NCBI RefSeq assembly: GCF_002261185.1
Contig: NZ_NEVQ01000020.1
Span: 1-64,000 of the forward strand
DNA from: Bordetella genomosp. 4
Lineage (GTDB): Bacteria; Pseudomonadota; Gammaproteobacteria; Burkholderiales; Burkholderiaceae_B
Reading direction: 5' to 3'
DNA length: 64,000 nt
The position numbers and the translations under genes were made by a program. Below the pieces are notes generated by a model. It saw only the letters and a program-made list of their open reading frames with translations. It did not search any database and was not told where the DNA came from. Below, piece after piece: positions 62,492-64,000 of this stretch (positions are counted from its first letter, which is position 1; each line of letters starts with the position of its first letter).

Positions 62492-63599
62492 GGTGAAAAA
62501 TTTCCAAAGAATCCGGCAGCTTGCGTTCGGCCAAAGCACGGGCAAAGGGCCCGGCGTGGAACGACGCCAGCGTGACGCCAGAGTGACAAAGCGCGGTCCA
62601 CGCGCCGGGATACTGGGTGGACTCGGCATAGACCGGTACACCATCGGGAGTCATCACACGCAGGCACGACCAATGACGCACCCATCTCGCATCAGCCAGA
62701 TCCGGCAAAACGCGCAGTGCCTTGCGGCTCATGCGCACGGCAGCATCGGTGGTCGTGCTCAGGTCATAGCCGACCTCTTCCTGGGTCACGCCTATCATTA
62801 CCGTGCCTTCGCCGGTTTGCCGCAGTCCGCTGGCAGGCACGGGCAACAGCGGTGCAACACGCTCGGTCACGAGCAACTGACCACGCTGAGGGCGCAGCGG
62901 CACGTCCAGCGCCACCATCGGCCCCAATGCCACGGACCCTAAACCAGCAGCTAATACGACGTTCGAAGCGCCATACACGGCGGGGCGATCTTCTGTACCC
63001 GCATGCACCAGAAACCCACCGCCTTGCTGGGCTTGAATATTCAGAACAGGATGCTGACTGCGCAATGCCCCACCGCGCGACAGGAATGCTGCCTGTAAAG
63101 CAGCCAGCAGACGCAGGGGATTCACATGCCCGTCCATCTGGCCAAAACTCGCACCGGAGACCTCGGCCCCCCACCGCACAGCAGGGAACATGCGCTCGAG
63201 TCCGCCACGATCCAGCATGTCGATACAGGACTCTGTCTCGGCGGCTTGTGCCTGCCATTGCCCCATGCGCAATGCACGCGCCTCCCATTGCGCCTGCCCT
63301 AGACAAAAATGCAAGCCGCCTCGCTGCTCGTAATCCAGCTTTATCCCCGTTTCGCGTTCCAGTTCGTCAGCGAACGCGGGCCATAACTGAGCAGCCAAGC
63401 GGGATAAACGCTGGTAGTGCGGATTACCGTAGCCTTTTCCCTGCACCCAGACCAGACCGAAATTCGCCTTGGCGGCGCGCAAGTCGGTGTCTGCACCGTC
63501 CAGCATCAGCACCCGTTTCCCTTGCCCGGCCAAACCTGCGGCAATCGCGGCACCCACCATCCCTGCGCCAGCAACGATGTAGTCGTAGTCCTTAGCCAT
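62460..63599 (-). CDS. FAD-dependent amine dehydrogenase, beta/catalytic subunit (DadA-like)
   Basis: 379 residues. FAD motif VAGAGMVGAAIAAGLAG (~7-23), the FGLVWVQGKGYGNPHYQ block seen in opine/hydroxyproline dehydrogenase beta subunits, and a C-terminal CHSGVTLASFHAGPFA loop. First gene of the leftward operon: catalytic FAD subunit, 2Fe-2S protein, NAD/FAD alpha, second DAO, then the Dpp-type ABC genes. Divergent from a LysR gene. It likely oxidises an opine or D-amino acid imported by the ABC system (inference). Confidence 0.85.
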   Translation of the reverse strand: MAKDYDYIVAGAGMVGAAIAAGLAGQGKRVLMLDGADTDLRAAKANFGLVWVQGKGYGNPHYQRLSRLAAQLWPAFADELERETGIKLDYEQRGGLHFCLGQAQWEARALRMGQWQAQAAETESCIDMLDRGGLERMFPAVRWGAEVSGASFGQMDGHVNPLRLLAALQAAFLSRGGALRSQHPVLNIQAQQGGGFLVHAGTEDRPAVYGASNVVLAAGLGSVALGPMVALDVPLRPQRGQLLVTERVAPLLPVPASGLRQTGEGTVMIGVTQEEVGYDLSTTTDAAVRMSRKALRVLPDLADARWVRHWSCLRVMTPDGVPVYAESTQYPGAWTALCHSGVTLASFHAGPFARALAERKLPDSLEIFHHERFDVSQAA

Positions 63600-63783
63600 G
63601 GCAGTTCAGCCCTCTATTGACAGTACGACGCGCATCGGCGCGACGATAGAACACTGATTTGCCATACATCCCTCGCTGGTGCCCTCGCCTATGCTGCGTG
63701 GGACGGTTTGCGCTATAAATCACCCTATAACCAAAACAGGAATTACCACTCACCAATCGATTGAAAGTTATAGGACCGCGGTC
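63600..63783. promoter_or_regulatory. divergent control region with 8-bp inverted repeat
   Basis: CCTATAAC (63724-63731) and GTTATAGG (63767-63774) are perfect arms 35 bp apart, with a further CTATAA copy at 63713. The spacing and AT-rich halves suit a LysR-type regulator bound at two sites between its own gene and the oxidase operon. Confidence 0.5.
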
Positions 63784-64000
63784 ATGCAGCAACCCTTGAA
63801 TCTGAGACAAGTAGAGGCCTTCAAAGCCATCATCGAACACGGCACTGTCAGTCAGGCAGCGCTGGTGTTGAACGTGTCCCAACCCGCTGTCAGCAAACTG
63901 CTGGCGCATCTGGAAGCAGATACCGGACTGACCTTGTTCGACCGCGTGCGCGGCAAGCTCGCCCCGACACCGCAAGGCATGCAGCTCTATCACGAGGTCG
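63784..64000 (+). CDS. LysR-family regulator, truncated by the window end
   Basis: The first 72 codons from the ATG at 63784 are visible: MQQPLNLRQVEAFKAIIEHG, then TVSQAALVLNVSQPAVSKLL (winged HTH) and FDRVRGKLAPTPQGMQ. It runs off the window end. It diverges from the opine/D-amino-acid oxidase operon and probably controls it. The NocR/OccR group of opine regulators is a natural comparison, but only the DNA-binding part is available. Confidence 0.87.
   Translation, partial: MQQPLNLRQVEAFKAIIEHGTVSQAALVLNVSQPAVSKLLAHLEADTGLTLFDRVRGKLAPTPQGMQLYHEV

Overview
The window looks like chromosomal DNA of a betaproteobacterium of the Alcaligenaceae type (Bordetella/Achromobacter/Advenella relatives). 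This is inferred from four Bug-type tricarboxylate-transporter-like binding proteins scattered as single genes, a betaproteobacterial porin, an frmR-frmA pair, and many small catabolic operons each beside its own LacI, GntR, LysR or MarR regulator. No rRNA, tRNA, phage, transposase gene or CRISPR array was seen. Nearly all of it is metabolic accessory DNA for importing and oxidising organic acids and aromatic or CoA-activated compounds.

Layout. 1-670: no gene, but dense structured repeats (two diverged inverted copies of a ~160-nt element, then a 164-bp element with perfect 30-bp inverted ends). 671-8292: sugar-acid region with a galactarate/talarate dehydratase, a Bug protein, a LacI regulator over a perfect TGAAAGCGCTTTCA operator, an IlvD/Edd-family aldonate dehydratase, a mannonate-dehydratase-like enzyme and a 2-hydroxyacid dehydrogenase. 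8538-9500: a lone Bug gene. 9604-13409: flavin reductase plus luciferase-like monooxygenase, LysR regulator, SMP-30 lactonase. 13622-21411: a tight operon for a CoA-thioester pathway (crotonase, ADP-forming acyl-CoA ligase, acyl-CoA dehydrogenase pair, two SDRs, AhpD-like protein); substrate unknown. 21486-22925: frmR-frmA formaldehyde detoxification with a CsoR/FrmR operator. 23262-30286: MFS transporter, aldehyde dehydrogenase, YgiW-like periplasmic protein, a QseBC-type two-component system, and a membrane metallophosphoesterase.

30446-39678: two units diverging from a LacI regulator with CG-centred operators: hydroxyacid dehydrogenase, amidohydrolase, DUF6314 protein, ThDP enzyme and Bug leftwards; a DctPQM TRAP transporter rightwards. 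39704-48387: a leftward operon coupling a complete Liv-type ABC importer to a porin, an extradiol-type dioxygenase, a flavin monooxygenase and a formamidase-like hydrolase, with a divergent MarR regulator and a perfect 16-bp palindrome. 49194-50231: Tat-exported metallo-beta-lactamase-fold hydrolase. 50270-55781: GntR regulator, Bug, D-tartrate-dehydratase-like enolase, two-subunit Fe-S hydro-lyase (L-tartrate dehydratase/fumarase type) and aspartate dehydrogenase, together a predicted route from tartrates to oxaloacetate to aspartate. 55844-63599: a leftward operon of opine/D-amino-acid-type flavin dehydrogenase subunits with a dipeptide-type ABC transporter lacking its binding protein; a LysR regulator diverges from it and is cut by the window end.

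Functions are read from translated motifs and gene order only; substrates are inferred unless stated. Start codons were moved from the longest reading frame where Shine-Dalgarno sequences, overlaps or family length favoured another site.
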